This document shows positions 6,051 to 6,649 of a stretch of 6,649 nt of DNA, piece after piece (within the stretch, counting starts at the first letter, position 1; every line of letters begins with the position of its first letter). A program made the position numbers and the translations under genes. Below the pieces are notes generated by a model. It was not told the origin of the DNA, made no database searches, and was given only the letters and a program-made list of their open reading frames with translations. This DNA comes from Rhodoferax sp. (GTDB lineage: Bacteria > Pseudomonadota > Gammaproteobacteria > Burkholderiales > Burkholderiaceae_C), in NCBI GenBank assembly GCA_028711355.1, contig JAQTSL010000208.1:1-6649 (forward strand), read 5' to 3'.

Positions 6051-6272
6051 CTACACCAGGATGCGCTGACTCTGGCCGTCGGTCCATGAATCACACCTCA
6101 ACCCGCGCAATGCGCACGGCAGAACTTCATGGAGCTGGGTTGGCAACATGGTGATGTGATTGACGATGACAATCGCCACACCCATATCGGGCGGGAGGTT
6201 CCGCAAAAGCCGGATATAGGCATCCAGCCCACCGGCGGAACCGCCCACGCAAACGATAGGAAAATTCTTCAT
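6051..6272 (-). pseudogene. CheB-type methylesterase, N-terminal stub
   Basis: The start of a stand-alone CheB methylesterase/deamidase domain, which removes methyl groups from chemoreceptor glutamates. From ATG 6272 the protein opens with MKNFPIVCVGGSAGGLDAY, containing the nucleophile motif GGSAGG (Ser12). It continues LLRNLPPDMGVAIVIVNH, whose His39 corresponds to the catalytic histidine, and homology holds to about TQLHEVLP (residue 52). The next ~20 residues are unrelated and end in TAG at 6051-6053. The remaining ~130 residues, including the catalytic aspartate, are missing, so it cannot be active. The ribosome site is good: GGAG six bases before the ATG. Short indels near 6090-6110 could restore a VEV-like CheB segment in another frame, hinting at frameshift decay as well as truncation. 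It follows the FMN reductase stub by 20 bases and lies opposite the receiver gene, suggesting a former chemotaxis-like signalling cluster. Confidence 0.75.
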
Positions 6273-6292
6273 CGAGCGCTCCAGGCACAGCA

Positions 6293-6430
6293 CTAGACCG
6301 TGTGCTTTTTCACCCAGGCAAGGTATTGGGTCAGTGATGCTGCCGATTTCGCCACGGCGGTTGCCAGTTGACGATTGAACGAGTCCTGACGAAGACTGCC
6401 GACGACAACTGCTATCTGGTATTGAACCAT
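6293..6430 (-). pseudogene. NADPH-dependent FMN reductase, N-terminal stub
   Basis: The first ~31 residues match NAD(P)H-dependent FMN reductases (flavodoxin-like fold; the family includes the chromate/quinone reductase ChrR/YieF, about 185 residues). The diagnostic element is the FMN phosphate-binding loop in QIAVVVGSLRQDSFNRQLA, with GSLRxxSxN at residues 11-19. After AVAKSAAS the sequence turns into 13 unrelated residues (LTQYLAWVKKHTV) and stops at TAG 6293-6295, so about 140 residues, including the NADPH and second flavin contacts, are gone. The start at ATG 6430 has a textbook ribosome site, GGAG six bases upstream, so the leader was once well translated. The bases upstream to the window edge (6431-6649) show no gene and no clear promoter. 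The stub precedes the CheB stub on the same strand. Confidence 0.75.
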
Positions 6431-6649
6431 GAAGATCTCCGTTGAAGATTGACGGTGAAAAGTGTGACAGTACCCGCTGCTTTTGCAGGGATCGGTGCGG
6501 TAAGCAACACAAGCAACGCATGCCACCGCACAAGAACACACCGTGACCCGGTTCTCCAGCCAGCGGGATGGATATGAATTACTGACGAAGGCTTGCATAA
6601 TGCCGAGCCTTGGCCGTAATCACCTCTCATCAAAAAATATGAGTCCCAT

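Noticed and set aside
5744..6154. Plus-strand 136-codon frame overlapping the receiver end
   Set aside because: It starts inside the receiver gene in another phase and its product is arginine/histidine-rich without motifs.
6473..6490. Small hairpin CCCGCTGC-TTTT-GCAGGG
   Set aside because: The stem is short with a bulge, and no T-run follows on the relevant strand, so it is not supported as a terminator or regulatory RNA.
6051..6539. A 162-residue frame including the CheB stub with a start at 6539
   Set aside because: The first 89 residues are a cysteine/serine-rich shadow of the FMN reductase leader; the real start at 6272 has a good ribosome site and matches the family N-terminus.
1..6649. 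CRISPR array, tRNA/rRNA genes, toxin-antitoxin or defence system
   Set aside because: No regularly spaced repeats, no cloverleaf-like sequence, and no protein with nuclease, toxin or defence motifs was seen on either strand.

Overview
The window looks like an accessory, partly decayed stretch of a Burkholderiales genome, probably from the family Comamonadaceae. That placement rests on three things: moderately high GC with GC-rich third codon positions; family resemblances (a betaproteobacterial-style IS91 transposase, a sorbosone-dehydrogenase-type lipoprotein, and CheB/receiver signalling pieces); and an intergenic repeat at about 2671-2725 that resembles one I associate with Rhodoferax, Polaromonas and Acidovorax relatives. 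It is inferred from memory of these families, not from a search.

Layout. Bases 1-470 hold the 3' end of an IS91-family transposase, interrupted by an in-frame block that ends in a stop codon. Bases 605-1663 (minus) encode a GlxA-type transcriptional regulator (DJ-1/PfpI-like domain plus AraC helix-turn-helix). It is divergent from a LysE/RhtB-family exporter at 1779-2390 (plus), and the shared intergenic region has a perfect inverted repeat. Bases 2391-2826 have no intact gene. They hold a palindromic dispersed repeat, a short coding-like remnant, a second lineage-type repeat and a possible terminator hairpin. On the minus strand, 3721 to 2827 is a chimera: the first ~200 residues of a PQQ/sorbosone-dehydrogenase-like lipoprotein run abruptly and out of frame into the last ~100 residues of a phosphocholine-type phospholipase C. 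Next upstream on the same strand is an intact class II fumarase, fumC (3817-5262). Divergent from it is a small single-domain response regulator (5377-5853). The right end (5897-6430, minus) is a row of gene stubs: an NADPH-dependent FMN reductase N-terminus, a CheB methylesterase N-terminus and an unrecognised C-terminal-like segment.

How the genes fit together. Four genes look intact: the GlxA regulator, the LysE-family exporter, fumC and the response regulator. The regulator and exporter probably form a ligand-controlled efflux unit for an amino acid or related amine. The receiver protein and the CheB stub are plausibly leftovers of one chemotaxis-like signalling locus. The other coding material is truncated ends joined at sharp junctions, as expected from repeated deletion or recombination in a repeat- and IS-containing region. 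A chimeric assembly cannot be excluded. I found no CRISPR array, RNA gene, or convincing new defence or biosynthetic system.
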